Assembly: GCF_001894785.1 (NCBI RefSeq)
Contig: NZ_BCWW01000003.1
Location: 248,001 to 312,000 of the forward strand
Reading direction: 5' to 3'
Source of the DNA: Rhodococcoides fascians NBRC 12155 = LMG 3623
GTDB taxonomy: Bacteria; Actinomycetota; Actinomycetes; Mycobacteriales; Mycobacteriaceae
Length of the DNA stretch: 64,000 bases
Both the position numbers and the translations under genes were made by a program. Shown here piece by piece: positions 36,306 to 45,533 of the stretch (its first letter is position 1; each line of letters opens with the position of its first letter). Below the pieces are notes generated by a model. That model was not told the DNA's origin. It saw only the letters and a program-made list of their open reading frames with translations, and ran no database searches.

Positions 36306-36945
36306 CCGACAGGTGCAGGAAGCATCCCTCGACGAACTCGTGGAGCTGGCCGGGCGGCTCGCCGTGCCGGGAGAGCGGCACATACTCGGCCTGACCGGTG
36401 CACCGGGTGCCGGAAAGTCCACCGTGGCACAGCAGTTGGTGGATGCACTGGGCCCCGAGCTTTCGGTGCTGGTTCCGATGGACGGATTCCACCTGGCCAA
36501 CGAGGTGTTGATCGAACTGGGCAGGCTCGATCGCAAGGGCGCACACGATACCTTCGACGACGGCGGCTATGCGCGTCTCGTCGCCGCGATTCACGATCAA
36601 CGCCCCGGCGATCCGCTGGTGTACGCACCGAAGTTCAGGCGAGAGATCGAGGAATCGATCGGGTCCGCCGTACCGGTCCCGTCGGACGTTCCGTTGGTGA
36701 TCACCGAGGGCAACTACCTGCTGATGCAATCCGACGCATGGCCTGCTGCACGGGCGATGATCGACGAGGTGTGGTTCCTGGCTCCGCACACGGCCGTTCG
36801 GCACGAGCGTCTCGTCGCGCGGCACGAGGCGTACGGGAAATCACCCGAGGAAGCGCAGTTCTGGGCATTGGGTTCGGACGAACGCAACGCCGAGCTCATC
36901 GGGTCGACCGCCCAGCGCGCCGATCGAATCCTGCGATTGACATGA
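36295..36945 (+). CDS. P-loop nucleoside/sugar kinase (FrcK-like)
   Basis: A 216-residue P-loop kinase of the uridine/pantothenate kinase fold. Walker A is LTGAPGAGKST, followed by VPMDGFHLANEVL and VITEGNYLL. This is the type found as FrcK in the fructose operon of rhizobia (established for that system). GTG 36295 overlaps the PfkB stop by 11 bp. The ribosome site is weak, so translational coupling is likely. Confidence 0.87.
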   Translation: MSNDRQVQEASLDELVELAGRLAVPGERHILGLTGAPGAGKSTVAQQLVDALGPELSVLVPMDGFHLANEVLIELGRLDRKGAHDTFDDGGYARLVAAIHDQRPGDPLVYAPKFRREIEESIGSAVPVPSDVPLVITEGNYLLMQSDAWPAARAMIDEVWFLAPHTAVRHERLVARHEAYGKSPEEAQFWALGSDERNAELIGSTAQRADRILRLT

Positions 36946-36981
36946 GACCGCCGGCATCCGATACCCACGGAGACGACTGAC

Positions 36982-37992
36982 ATGCCCACCATGGACGACG
37001 TCGCTCGGATCGCCGGAGTGTCGGTATCGACGGTCTCGCACGTGCTCAACGGAACTCGTAAGGTCAACCCGGCCACCCGGCAACGCGTCGACGCTGCCAT
37101 CGTCGAGATCGGATATCGGCGCAACGTCGTGGCGCGTTCTCTCGCGGCCGGTCGAACCCACACGGTGGGGTTGTCGATCGCGGCGCTGACCAATCCGTAT
37201 TTCGGCAGCCTCGTCTATGCCGTCGAGCAGCGGTTGTCGGAGGCCGGCTACGTGCTGATTCTCGGTGACTCGCACGACGAGCCGACGTCGGAGCGGCGCG
37301 TCACCGATTCTCTGCTGGACCGTCAGGTCGACGGCATGATCCTTGCGCCTGCGGCCGGCTCGGAGGAGTCGACGATTCCCGAGATCATGCGCAGCGGAAC
37401 ACCTCTCGTGCTGATCGACCGTATGCTGGATATCCCGTGCGATCAGGTGGGCCCGGAGAACGAGCAGTCCGCGTACGAGCTGACGGCCCATCTGCTCGAC
37501 GCCGGACACGACCGAATTGCGATCGTCCGCGGAATCGACGGAATCTCTTCCACCACCCAACGTTTCGCAGGTTATGCCAGGGCGCTCGCCGACCGGGGAA
37601 TCGAACTCGACCCTCGGTTGATCCTCGAGGGAAGGTCCAACGTCGAGGTGGCCGAGACGGAGGTACGTCGACTGCTGACGGGCGCGGACCGGCCTTCGGC
37701 ATTGGTGTCGATGAACAACTCGATGACCATCGGTTCCCTCAAAGCAGTTCGCGGTCTTGGTTTGTCGATCCCCGACGACCTGGCGTTCGTGTGCTACGAC
37801 GATTTCGAGTGGTCCGATCTGTTCGAGCCGCGCCTGACGGCCGCCGCGCAGGACGTGCAGACCATCGGCAGAACGGCCGCCGACCTGTTGATCGGTCGAA
37901 TCGAAGGCCGTGACGACGCGCCGCGGTCCATTTCGGTACCGACTACGTTCACCCACCGCAATTCGTGCGGCTGCGCTGCAGCAACACGCTGA
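36982..37992 (+). CDS. LacI family transcriptional regulator
   Basis: A 336-residue regulator. The N-terminal helix-turn-helix is MDDVARIAGVSVSTVSHVLNG with a hinge helix after it, and the core is a periplasmic-binding-protein fold (GLSIAALTNPYFGSLV). It ends in a Cys-rich NSCGCAAATR. ATG 36982 follows CGGAGA. It likely represses its own operon through the CAAGCGCTTG site at 32527 and is released by a sugar or sugar phosphate. Confidence 0.92.
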   Translation: MPTMDDVARIAGVSVSTVSHVLNGTRKVNPATRQRVDAAIVEIGYRRNVVARSLAAGRTHTVGLSIAALTNPYFGSLVYAVEQRLSEAGYVLILGDSHDEPTSERRVTDSLLDRQVDGMILAPAAGSEESTIPEIMRSGTPLVLIDRMLDIPCDQVGPENEQSAYELTAHLLDAGHDRIAIVRGIDGISSTTQRFAGYARALADRGIELDPRLILEGRSNVEVAETEVRRLLTGADRPSALVSMNNSMTIGSLKAVRGLGLSIPDDLAFVCYDDFEWSDLFEPRLTAAAQDVQTIGRTAADLLIGRIEGRDDAPRSISVPTTFTHRNSCGCAAATR

Positions 37993-38024
37993 AGACCAGC
38001 CGCACCCGAAAGAGAGAACAGCCC

Positions 38025-39047
38025 ATGCCGATTGCCAGTCCGGAACAGTACGTCGCCATGTTGGACCGCGCGAAGGAGGGCGGGTTCGCGTACCCGTCGA
38101 TCAACGTCACCAGCTCACAGACGCTCAACGCGGCGCTGCAGGGATTCGCCGAAGCCGAGAGCGACGGCATCATCCAGGTGTCGGTCGGTACGGCGCTGTA
38201 CCTGTCCGGCAATGCCGTGCAGAACCGCTTCGCCGGCTCCAAGGCGCTCGCGCAGTACGCCCACGAAGTGGCGCAGCACTATTCGATCTCGGTGGCCCTG
38301 CACACCGATCACTGCCCCGCCGAGAACCTCGACGATTGGGTGCGCCCACTGCTGTCCGACGCGATCGAACGGCGCTCGCGCGGCCTGGCACCGCTGTACC
38401 AATCACACATGTGGGACGGCTCCGCCGTGCCGCTCGACGAGAACCTGCGTATCGCACGGGAACTGCTCGATCTGTCGGTCCAGGCCGACACCATTCTCGA
38501 GATCGAGGTGGGAGTGATCGGAGGTGAAGAAGACGGGGTGTCTCACGAGATCAACGAGCAGCTGTACTCCACCGTCGACGACGCGCGCGCCACGATCGCC
38601 GCGCTCGGTGCAGGCGAGCGTGGTCGATACATGACGGCACTGACTTTCGGCAACGTCCACGGCGTCTACAACCCGGACTCGGTACATCTACGTCCCGAGA
38701 TTCTCGACGAGATCCAGTCGGTCGTCGGTGCCGAAACCGGAAAGGACAAGCCGTTCGATCTCGTCTTCCACGGTGGATCGGGCTCGAGTGCCGCCGACAT
38801 CGCGTCGGCAGTGGCGAGCGGGGTGATCAAGATGAACATCGACACCGACACCCAATATGCGTTCACCAGGTCCATCGCGGGCCACATGATCGGCAAGTAC
38901 GACCAGGTTCTCAAGATCGACGGCGAGTACGGCAACAAGAAGGCCTACGACCCCCGATCGTGGGGCAGGCCGGCCGAGTCGGCCATGGCAGCACGCGTGG
39001 TCGAGGCAACCCAGATGCTCGGCTCGGTCGGACGCACGATGCGGTGA
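38025..39047 (+). CDS. fba: class II fructose-bisphosphate aldolase
   Basis: A 340-residue zinc aldolase that splits fructose 1,6-bisphosphate (or 1-phosphate-type sugars) to triose phosphates. The first zinc site is in HTDHCP, the second motif is LEIEVGVIGGEEDGV, and later ligands are in FGNVHGVYN and VFHGGSGS. ATG 38025 fits the family start. As the last gene of the sugar operon, it closes the route from uptake through phosphorylation to glycolysis. A hairpin follows it. Confidence 0.94.
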   Translation: MPIASPEQYVAMLDRAKEGGFAYPSINVTSSQTLNAALQGFAEAESDGIIQVSVGTALYLSGNAVQNRFAGSKALAQYAHEVAQHYSISVALHTDHCPAENLDDWVRPLLSDAIERRSRGLAPLYQSHMWDGSAVPLDENLRIARELLDLSVQADTILEIEVGVIGGEEDGVSHEINEQLYSTVDDARATIAALGAGERGRYMTALTFGNVHGVYNPDSVHLRPEILDEIQSVVGAETGKDKPFDLVFHGGSGSSAADIASAVASGVIKMNIDTDTQYAFTRSIAGHMIGKYDQVLKIDGEYGNKKAYDPRSWGRPAESAMAARVVEATQMLGSVGRTMR

Positions 39048-39053
39048 AGTTTT

Positions 39054-39080
39054 TCGGCCGAGTATGTAGATATCGGCCGA
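39054..39080. terminator. hairpin after the sugar operon
   Basis: TCGGCCGA occurs at 39054-39061 and again at 39073-39080. The word is its own complement, so the two copies form an 8-bp stem with an 11-base loop. TTTT precedes it. It sits 7 bp after the aldolase stop and before the YCII gene: a terminator, or a two-site operator. Confidence 0.5.
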
Positions 39081-39140
39081 CCGGCTCCGTCCCAGGGGCG
39101 AGTGCAGAAAGAATGACTGCATCCGACGCTAGGAGACATC

Positions 39141-39548
39141 ATGGCCAAGTACCTCATGCTCAAGCATTACCGCGGGGCCCCCGAGCCTGCCGGATGGATT
39201 CCGATGGACCGGTGGACCCCGGCCGAAGTGCACGACCATATCCAGTTCATGCAAGACTTCGCCGCCGAGCTCGAGAAGACGGGCGAGTTCGTCGACGCGC
39301 AGGCCCTGGCCCCCGAGGGAACGTGGGTGCGGTCGGACGGGGCCGGAAAGCCCCCGGTCACCGACGGTCCGTTCGCGGAGACCAAGGCCTTGATCGCAGG
39401 TTGGATGGTCATCGACGTCGAGTCCTACGACCGCGCACTCGAACTCGCGGGGCAGCTCTCGGCAGCACCCGGTGCCGGTGGTGAGCCGATCGGCGAATGG
39501 CTCGAGCTGCGTCCGTTCATGGAGGCCCCCGCCACGATCGACGAGTGA
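39141..39548 (+). CDS. YCII/DGPF domain protein linked to an ECF sigma factor
   Basis: A 135-residue YCII-related protein. The DGPF word that names the family is present (VTDGPFAETKALIAGWMVI). In many actinobacteria such a gene precedes an ECF42-type sigma factor, and the same order is seen here. The biochemical role is unknown. Its TGA overlaps the sigma gene GTG (GTGA). Confidence 0.92.
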   Translation: MAKYLMLKHYRGAPEPAGWIPMDRWTPAEVHDHIQFMQDFAAELEKTGEFVDAQALAPEGTWVRSDGAGKPPVTDGPFAETKALIAGWMVIDVESYDRALELAGQLSAAPGAGGEPIGEWLELRPFMEAPATIDE

Positions 39549-40713
39549 CGGCAATCGTGGATCCTCACGCGCTGCGGATGCTGACTCCGTCCGTGATCGG
39601 CGTTCTCGTCCACCGCGGAGCAGATTTCGCGGCGGCCGAGGACGCCGTCCAGGAGGCGTTGGTGCAGGCGGCATCGGTGTGGGGAGCGTCGGCAGAGGCG
39701 GGTGACGCGCCGTCCGACCCGAAGGGGTGGCTCGCACCGTGGCGTGGCGCAAATTTCTCGACGCCCAGCGATCGGAGAAGGCTCGACGGGATCGAGAGAA
39801 CCGGGTTGCGGCCGAGCCGGAACCGGGCAGTGTCCACGGCGTCGACGACACACTGCAGTTGTTCTTCCTCTGCGCGCACCCGGTGCTGACACCCGCAGCA
39901 GCGGTAACGCTGACGTTGCGTGCCGTCGGGGGTCTGACGACGCGGCAGATCGCGCAGGCGTATCTGCTGCCGGAGAAAACCATGGCCCAGCGCATCAGCC
40001 GAGCCAAACGGGCGGTGCGTGACGTCCGTTTCGACGCTCCGGGTGACCTCTCGACGGTTCGGCGGGTGCTGTACCTGGTGTTCAACGAGGGGTATACCGG
40101 CGACGTCGATCTCGCGGCCGAGGCGATCAGGTTGACGAGGCAGCTCGCGACCCTGTCCGACGACGCGGAGACCGCTGGACTGTTGGCGTTGATGGTGTTG
40201 CACCACGCCCGGCGCGCTGCGAGAACCGGATCCGACGGCCGGCTGATTCCCTTGGCCGAGCAGGATCGGTCGAGCTGGGACACCGTCTCGATAGCCGAGG
40301 GAGTTCGGATTCTGCAGGCGGCGCTCGCTCGGGATCGGCTGGGCGAGTTCCAGATACAAGCCGCCATTGCCGCCTTGCATGCCGATGCGCAACGGGTGGA
40401 GGACACGGACTGGGTACAGATCGTCGAGTGGTACGACGAGTTGCTCGCGATCACCGACAGTCCGGTAGTTCGGCTCAACAGAGCTGTCGCGGTGGGGGAA
40501 GCGGACGGCCCGGCCGCCGGACTCGCGGCGCTCGCCGCCGTCGATTCCGCCGTACCGCGGTACCACGCGGTGGCTGCGCATCTGCACGAGAAGGCCGGCG
40601 ATCTCCGGTTGGCGGCCGAGCTGTTCGTGCGTGCGGCCGAGTCGGCGTCCTCGGTGGCCGAGCGGCATCATCTGACGCTGCGCGCCACTCGAATTCGTAC
40701 CGCAGGTTCGTAG
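39545..40713 (+). pseudogene. ECF42-type RNA polymerase sigma factor, split by a frameshift
   Basis: The gene opens at GTG 39545 (overlapping the YCII stop). Residues 1-63 or so carry a sigma region 2 (GADFAAAEDAVQEALVQAA and DPKGWLA). Near 39732-39735 the homologous reading leaves this frame: a single missing base would join DPKGWLA to the other frame, which runs TVAWRKFLDAQRSEKARR to the stop at 40713. That second part holds sigma region 4 (LTTRQIAQAYLLPEKTMAQRISRAKRA) and the long helical DUF6596 tail usual for ECF42. As written, no single frame encodes the full protein. Either it is a true broken gene or there is a base error in the sequence. Confidence 0.82.
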
Positions 40714-40823
40714 AGATACCGGGTAACAGCGAACGGACCGGGCGGTTTTGTAATCGGATCGTTAGCGGTCGAAAGCGGAATTCGTGCAACCCTCGTATGG
40801 TGCTGATGTTGCCTGTGGGACAG

Positions 40824-41819
40824 ATGAGAAAGAAGCTGACGCGATCCACCGCGGTGGTGACGGCGGCCGTACTGGCGTCGATAGTGTTGGCCGGAAACGC
40901 GGCGCAGGCGCTGCCGGGCACTACCGGATCGGCCGATGCGGCAGTCGGGGCCGTCGGAATCCACCAGGTGTCGGCAACGCGCGCGGTGCTGAACGTGTTC
41001 TCTCCGTCCATGAATCGGGTCATCTCCAACGAGGTGCTGCACTCGCCCGGAGGTGGTCCCGCGCCCACGCTGGTTCTGCTCAACGGTGCCCTCGGCAACG
41101 AGGACGGGGTCGGCTGGCTCAACAACTCCGGCGTCGAACAGTTCTTCCTCGACAAGAACGTCACCGTCGTCGCACCGATCGGCGGTCGGTTCAGCTTCTA
41201 CACCGATTGGCAGACAACCGATCCGGTGCTGGGGATCAACCTCTGGCAGACCTATCTGAGCCGTGAACTACCCGCGGCCGTGGACGCTGCTTACGGCTCG
41301 ACGGGCAAGCGCGGCGTCGCGGGCCTGTCGATGAGCGGTGGCCCGGCGTTGGATCTGGCGATCCAGGCTCCCGACGTGTTCGACGCGGCCGCGTCGTTCA
41401 GCGGATGCCCGGCACCGTCCAATCCGCTTGCCACCGCAGGCATCTCGGCCATGATCGCCGGCGGACTCAACAACCCGTTCAACATGTGGGGGTTGCCGGG
41501 AAGTCAGGGATGGCGAGACCACGACCCGTCGCTCAATGTCGAACGACTTCGTGGAACGGCGGTGTACGTGAGCTCGTCACGCGGTGCGCCCGGCGCCGTG
41601 GATCGCATTCCCGACGGTGCCGTTCCGCCGTTCGGCGGCATGGCGGTCGAAGCGATGGTCAACTACTGCACATCCATCTTCGTCGACGCCCTGCGTCGGG
41701 CCGACGTTCCGGCGACGGTATCCATGCGCGACGAAGGTGCGCATACCTGGCCGCTGTTCGAGGACCAGTTGCGAGAGGCCTGGTTCACCACACTGGCTCC
41801 GGCTCTGGAAACCAGCTGA
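40824..41819 (+). CDS. secreted alpha/beta-hydrolase, antigen-85/esterase-D-like
   Basis: A protein of about 331 residues with a Sec signal (MRKKLTRSTAVVTAAVLASI, cut after a final AQA). The nucleophile Ser is in GLSMSGG and the His in EGAHTWP. The fold and place outside the membrane fit mycolyltransferase-like esterases of mycolic-acid bacteria, though the identity as a true mycolyltransferase is not certain. ATG 40824 gives the cleanest signal peptide; ATGs at 40797 and 40806 are possible. It follows the sigma gene by about 110 bp and may be its target. Confidence 0.85.
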   Translation: MRKKLTRSTAVVTAAVLASIVLAGNAAQALPGTTGSADAAVGAVGIHQVSATRAVLNVFSPSMNRVISNEVLHSPGGGPAPTLVLLNGALGNEDGVGWLNNSGVEQFFLDKNVTVVAPIGGRFSFYTDWQTTDPVLGINLWQTYLSRELPAAVDAAYGSTGKRGVAGLSMSGGPALDLAIQAPDVFDAAASFSGCPAPSNPLATAGISAMIAGGLNNPFNMWGLPGSQGWRDHDPSLNVERLRGTAVYVSSSRGAPGAVDRIPDGAVPPFGGMAVEAMVNYCTSIFVDALRRADVPATVSMRDEGAHTWPLFEDQLREAWFTTLAPALETS

Positions 41820-41883
41820 TTGCGCCGACGCGCTCGTGGGTAAGAGTCGATGGACAGACCACCGACGAAGGGATCACCCGAAC

Positions 41884-42099
41884 ATGTCGAAGGACGATTT
41901 GCACAAGGGCGACAAGGTCGAATGGCAGACCCACGGAACTACCACCGAGGGAACGGTGCAGGAGAAGATCACCTCCGAGACCGAAGCCGCCGGCCGCAAG
42001 GTCAAGGCCTCGAAAGACGACCCGCAGTACCGCGTCGAAAGTGACAAGTCCGGAAAGGACGCAGTGCACAAGCCCGAATCGCTCGACAAGAAGGACTGA
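41884..42099 (+). CDS. DUF2945 (TUDOR-like) small protein
   Basis: A 71-residue protein, beginning MSKDDLHKGDKVEWQTHG and rich in Lys, Asp and Glu. It belongs to the DUF2945 / hypervirulence-associated TUDOR family, whose molecular role is unknown. The pattern KGDKVEW followed by GTVQEKI and QYRVESDKSG is typical. It lies 64 bp after the esterase gene. Confidence 0.85.
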   Translation: MSKDDLHKGDKVEWQTHGTTTEGTVQEKITSETEAAGRKVKASKDDPQYRVESDKSGKDAVHKPESLDKKD

Positions 42100-42183
42100 T
42101 CTCGCTCCGTAAGCTTCTCGAAAGTTGCTCCTGCTGACGATCTGTACCCTCGGCTGGGACGGATCGTCACTATGGAGGCAACG

Positions 42184-43500
42184 ATGGGGACGACCCCGAT
42201 GCGGATTGTTCGTGCACGTTCGCGTCTCGGTCGGTGGGGTAGCGGTTGCCGCACGGGGAGGGGTCTTGTCGCTACGGGGACGCTGGCGATCGTGTCCGTA
42301 CTCGTCGTGGGCTGCGGCGTGTTCTCCGGGAACTCGACCACGGACGCGGACACACCGTCTGCAGTGACCTTCACCGGGCAGATCGAGTCTCCCGACAAGC
42401 TCTGCCTCGATGGAAGTGACACCGACACCGTCCGTCTCGCGACGTGCAACGGAACGCCGGCGCAGCAAGTAGTCGCCGAGGCCGACGGCACGGTTCGGTC
42501 GCAATCGCAGTGTCTGGTGCCGAAGAACAGCGAGACCGCAGCCGGTGTACCTGTTGTCCTCGGAAGTTGCGACGACAGTGCGGTCGCCAGTTGGACAGCG
42601 GGCGAATCCGGTGCGATCGGGCTGACGGGCACCGGCCTCTGTCTCGCGGACGACGCACGGCAGACCTCTCGGCGTGTGGCCGTGCTGGCCGAATGCGACG
42701 GCTCGTCGGTGCAGACATGGACACCGGTAGCGGCCGCAGAACCGACCGCCGACAACCCCGGAGGAATTGCTGCACCCACCGGGGATCTGCCCGGCTGGAA
42801 GCAGATATTCGTCGACGAATTCACCGCCCCGTCCGCCACCGGCAGTTGGTCCAATCAGTGCGACCCCTCGAAGGTCGTCTACACCGGAGCCGAGGGCCAG
42901 CGGTGGCGCACGTATCCGTCGTGCTATCCCGACACCTACGACAAACGGCCGTATCGGCCCGATGCAGTGCTGTCCACTGCCGACGGCGCTCTGCAGTACC
43001 ACCTCGGTCAGGTCGACGGCGTTCCGGCCGGAGCGAGTATCTCCCCACTGATCGGTGCCGACCAGTATCAGACGTACGGACGATATTCGGCGCGTCTGAA
43101 AGTCGATTCACCGGATCTGTCCGAGTACTACGCGGCATGGTTGCTCTGGCCGCAATCCGAGAATTGGCCGTACGACGGCGAGTTCGATTTCCCGGAAGGT
43201 GCGCTGTCGGGCAACGTCGGTGGGTTCCATCATTTCTCGGGCGAAGGCTCGTGCGCCGACGGGTGCAAAACGCCTGCCCTCGACATCGGCGCGCAGTTCA
43301 CCGACTGGCACACCTACACCATGGAATGGTCACCGGGAAGGATCCGGTACCTCCTCGACGACACGGTCGTGTTGGACTCGACCGACTTCGTGCCGTCCAC
43401 GCCGATGCGATGGGAGCTGCAGACCGAAACCAAGGGAGACGGAAACAGCGAGGGCAATCTGATTCTGGACTGGGTCTCGGTCTACTCCTGGAACGGCTGA
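42184..43500 (+). CDS. ricin-B plus GH16-type secreted lipoprotein, paralog 1
   Basis: A 438-residue lipoprotein. After a basic stretch and one hydrophobic segment, the lipobox VVGC lies near residue 45. Residues about 65-190 form a ricin-type beta-trefoil (repeated Cys and Trp, as in QTWTPV). The rest is a GH16-type beta-jelly roll with the active-site word GEFDFPEG (Glu-x-Asp-x-x-Glu) and the late Trp-rich strands WHTYTMEWSPGRIRY. It should bind and cut a beta-glucan or galactan-type polysaccharide at the cell surface. ATG 42184 is set by GGAGG at 42174-42178. Its end overlaps the convergent 683-residue gene by 19 bp. A close paralog lies at 47226. Confidence 0.88.
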   Translation: MGTTPMRIVRARSRLGRWGSGCRTGRGLVATGTLAIVSVLVVGCGVFSGNSTTDADTPSAVTFTGQIESPDKLCLDGSDTDTVRLATCNGTPAQQVVAEADGTVRSQSQCLVPKNSETAAGVPVVLGSCDDSAVASWTAGESGAIGLTGTGLCLADDARQTSRRVAVLAECDGSSVQTWTPVAAAEPTADNPGGIAAPTGDLPGWKQIFVDEFTAPSATGSWSNQCDPSKVVYTGAEGQRWRTYPSCYPDTYDKRPYRPDAVLSTADGALQYHLGQVDGVPAGASISPLIGADQYQTYGRYSARLKVDSPDLSEYYAAWLLWPQSENWPYDGEFDFPEGALSGNVGGFHHFSGEGSCADGCKTPALDIGAQFTDWHTYTMEWSPGRIRYLLDDTVVLDSTDFVPSTPMRWELQTETKGDGNSEGNLILDWVSVYSWNG

Positions 43501-45533
43501 TACGCGGCCCGCGCCGAGCGCTCGGCACCCCAACTGCGTTCGATGTAACCGACGATCGTGTCGATGTCCGCGTTCGGAATCTTCTCCGGCTCACCCTTTT
43601 CCAACGGATCCGTGTGGAAGATGTACAGGCGAGACGCGAATTGCTCGAACGGTAGCGAGCCTTCGCCCGCGCGTTCGCCGTTCCCTGCCGTTCCGACGAC
43701 GACTCCGTCACCCCAATCCTGCCCACTGTCGTTGTTGGGATTGAAGAAGTAGACCCGCATGACGCCGTCGGGATCGGGGGCAACACGCAGAATGGCGATG
43801 GCGTGCCACCCCACGTACCGTGCAGCGCTGTCGGTTACGGCCACCCCGGCGGGTTGCGGGTGGATCAGCGGCTGGTGGCCGTTGTACTCGGGGTGATAAG
43901 CGGCATGGAACTGCCGCAGGAAACCATCGAGATCGACCAGATTTCCGGTCGCGACGTCCACGTCGATATGGAACTCGCGGGCCGACCACCACCCGTGGAA
44001 TTCGGGATTGACCCAGCGATGCGGATCGCCCGGTCTGTCGGCGCAGCGTCGGACCATCTCGGCGTAGATCCGGTCGAGGTGCGGAACCAGAATGAGCGAT
44101 GCCGGGTCCAGATCGACCGGATCCGAGGTCGCGACACCACTTTCGCTGTCGACGGACGAGATCGACTGGCCCTCGAAGTGCATGACGATCTCTTCGTCTC
44201 GTACCGCCCACACCACCATCTGCAGCAGGTAGTCGGGATCGTTGTACGCCCACATCGACAGCGCGCGCGCCGACTGGCACGTGGGATTGTCGCCCTGTCC
44301 GACACCGAGCGGTTGTCCGAGCATGGAGAGCAACCCACCGAGCAATCGCGACTCCGGTGCCGGAACCGGACCGAAAGTGGTGATCAAGCGTTCCCGCACT
44401 GCGGGCGCGAGGGTGAGCGATAGCTGACGCCACAGGGACGGCACGATCGGCGGCTGATGCAGGATTCCGCGGTCGAGTAGCAGTGCCAATCCGTAGAGAC
44501 TTTGCGCCGTCTCGGGATACACGGTTTCTTCGATCAGACGGTGGACCAATTCCGGGTAGCGAGTGAGGCACGTACGCCCGGTGTCGGACAGCCCCAAGGC
44601 CTCGGGCAGGACATACGAGTAGTGGTCGACGAGATATTGCGTGAGTGTGGCGTGGTACGGCGAAACGAGACCGGTGTCGTGCATCGCCCGGGCGAAACCG
44701 CGGGCCTCGAACTGCAGTGCCTCGACGTCCATGGCCTCGAGCCGGTTCCGGTAGACCTCCACGCCCGGGTCCTCGCGGCATGCGTCGGTGGTGCCGAACA
44801 ACGCGGTGGTCAACCGATCGAGTCCTTGACCGGACGTGCCGAGATCGACGGTCGGGTCGTCGCGATAGATCGCAATGCGCGTGACCATGGACTTGATGGT
44901 GTCGACCTGGATCGGACGCTGACGCAGAATCCGCCAGATCTCCTCGAGCAACTCGTCCAGCACACTGTCGTAACCGATCTCCCCGGCGACGTAGCCGAAG
45001 AGATCGCGGATCAGGTGTGCTGTCCGCCCCGAACGGACTCGCTCCGATTCCGAGGGCGGGGTGAACAACACCTCGAGGTTCAACGCAAGTACCTGGGAGA
45101 GGAAGCGTCGCGCATCGTCGGCGGTGACTGCGGGATGCTCGTACTCACCGGCGACGATCGCGACCATCCGCAACTCGCTGGCTGCTTCGAGAACCACGGT
45201 GTCGTCGTTGCCACTGCGCAGGCTCGGACTCACGAACGCGGGAACGAGAATGTCCGGCTGCGCCCAGTCCGTACCGGCGAACAGCCCGGCGTTCTCCAGC
45301 GCCGCGGCGCGTTCGCGTACCGCGCTACAACCGCCGGGCTGCAACAACACTCGGTGCACAGAATCCAGAACCCGTCGCACCTTGGTGCTCTTGCTGAACT
45401 CCGGTGCGGCGGCCAGCGCGTCGACGGCGTGATCGAGTTGCGCCAGCCGCGACACCAGAGCCTTGTCGATCGGTGCAGCGTCGTTCATCGTCTGCGTCGT
45501 GGGTTCGTGGTCGTTGCCGAGTTGCTGCTTCAC
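43482..45533 (-). CDS. 683-residue protein with papain-like C-terminal half, function unknown
   Basis: A large soluble protein with no signal peptide or membrane segment. The first 400 residues are mainly helical and unrecognised. The C-terminal part has a possible Cys-His-Asn/Asp triad: Cys419 in DNPTCQSARALSMW, His577 in YVGWHAIAILRV, and FFNPNND at residues 596-602, which is the order and look of a papain/C39-like peptidase or transferase. It starts at GTG 45533, overlapping the stop of the ATP-grasp gene (GTGA), so the two are coupled. A peptide-processing or acyl-transfer task coupled to the ligase is inference. Confidence 0.8.
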   Translation of the reverse strand: MKQQLGNDHEPTTQTMNDAAPIDKALVSRLAQLDHAVDALAAAPEFSKSTKVRRVLDSVHRVLLQPGGCSAVRERAAALENAGLFAGTDWAQPDILVPAFVSPSLRSGNDDTVVLEAASELRMVAIVAGEYEHPAVTADDARRFLSQVLALNLEVLFTPPSESERVRSGRTAHLIRDLFGYVAGEIGYDSVLDELLEEIWRILRQRPIQVDTIKSMVTRIAIYRDDPTVDLGTSGQGLDRLTTALFGTTDACREDPGVEVYRNRLEAMDVEALQFEARGFARAMHDTGLVSPYHATLTQYLVDHYSYVLPEALGLSDTGRTCLTRYPELVHRLIEETVYPETAQSLYGLALLLDRGILHQPPIVPSLWRQLSLTLAPAVRERLITTFGPVPAPESRLLGGLLSMLGQPLGVGQGDNPTCQSARALSMWAYNDPDYLLQMVVWAVRDEEIVMHFEGQSISSVDSESGVATSDPVDLDPASLILVPHLDRIYAEMVRRCADRPGDPHRWVNPEFHGWWSAREFHIDVDVATGNLVDLDGFLRQFHAAYHPEYNGHQPLIHPQPAGVAVTDSAARYVGWHAIAILRVAPDPDGVMRVYFFNPNNDSGQDWGDGVVVGTAGNGERAGEGSLPFEQFASRLYIFHTDPLEKGEPEKIPNADIDTIVGYIERSWGAERSARAAYQPFQE

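Noticed and set aside
39727..40713. A complete stand-alone gene starting at GTG 39727
   Set aside because: It would lack sigma region 2, which is present just upstream in another frame, so a frameshifted sigma gene is the better reading.
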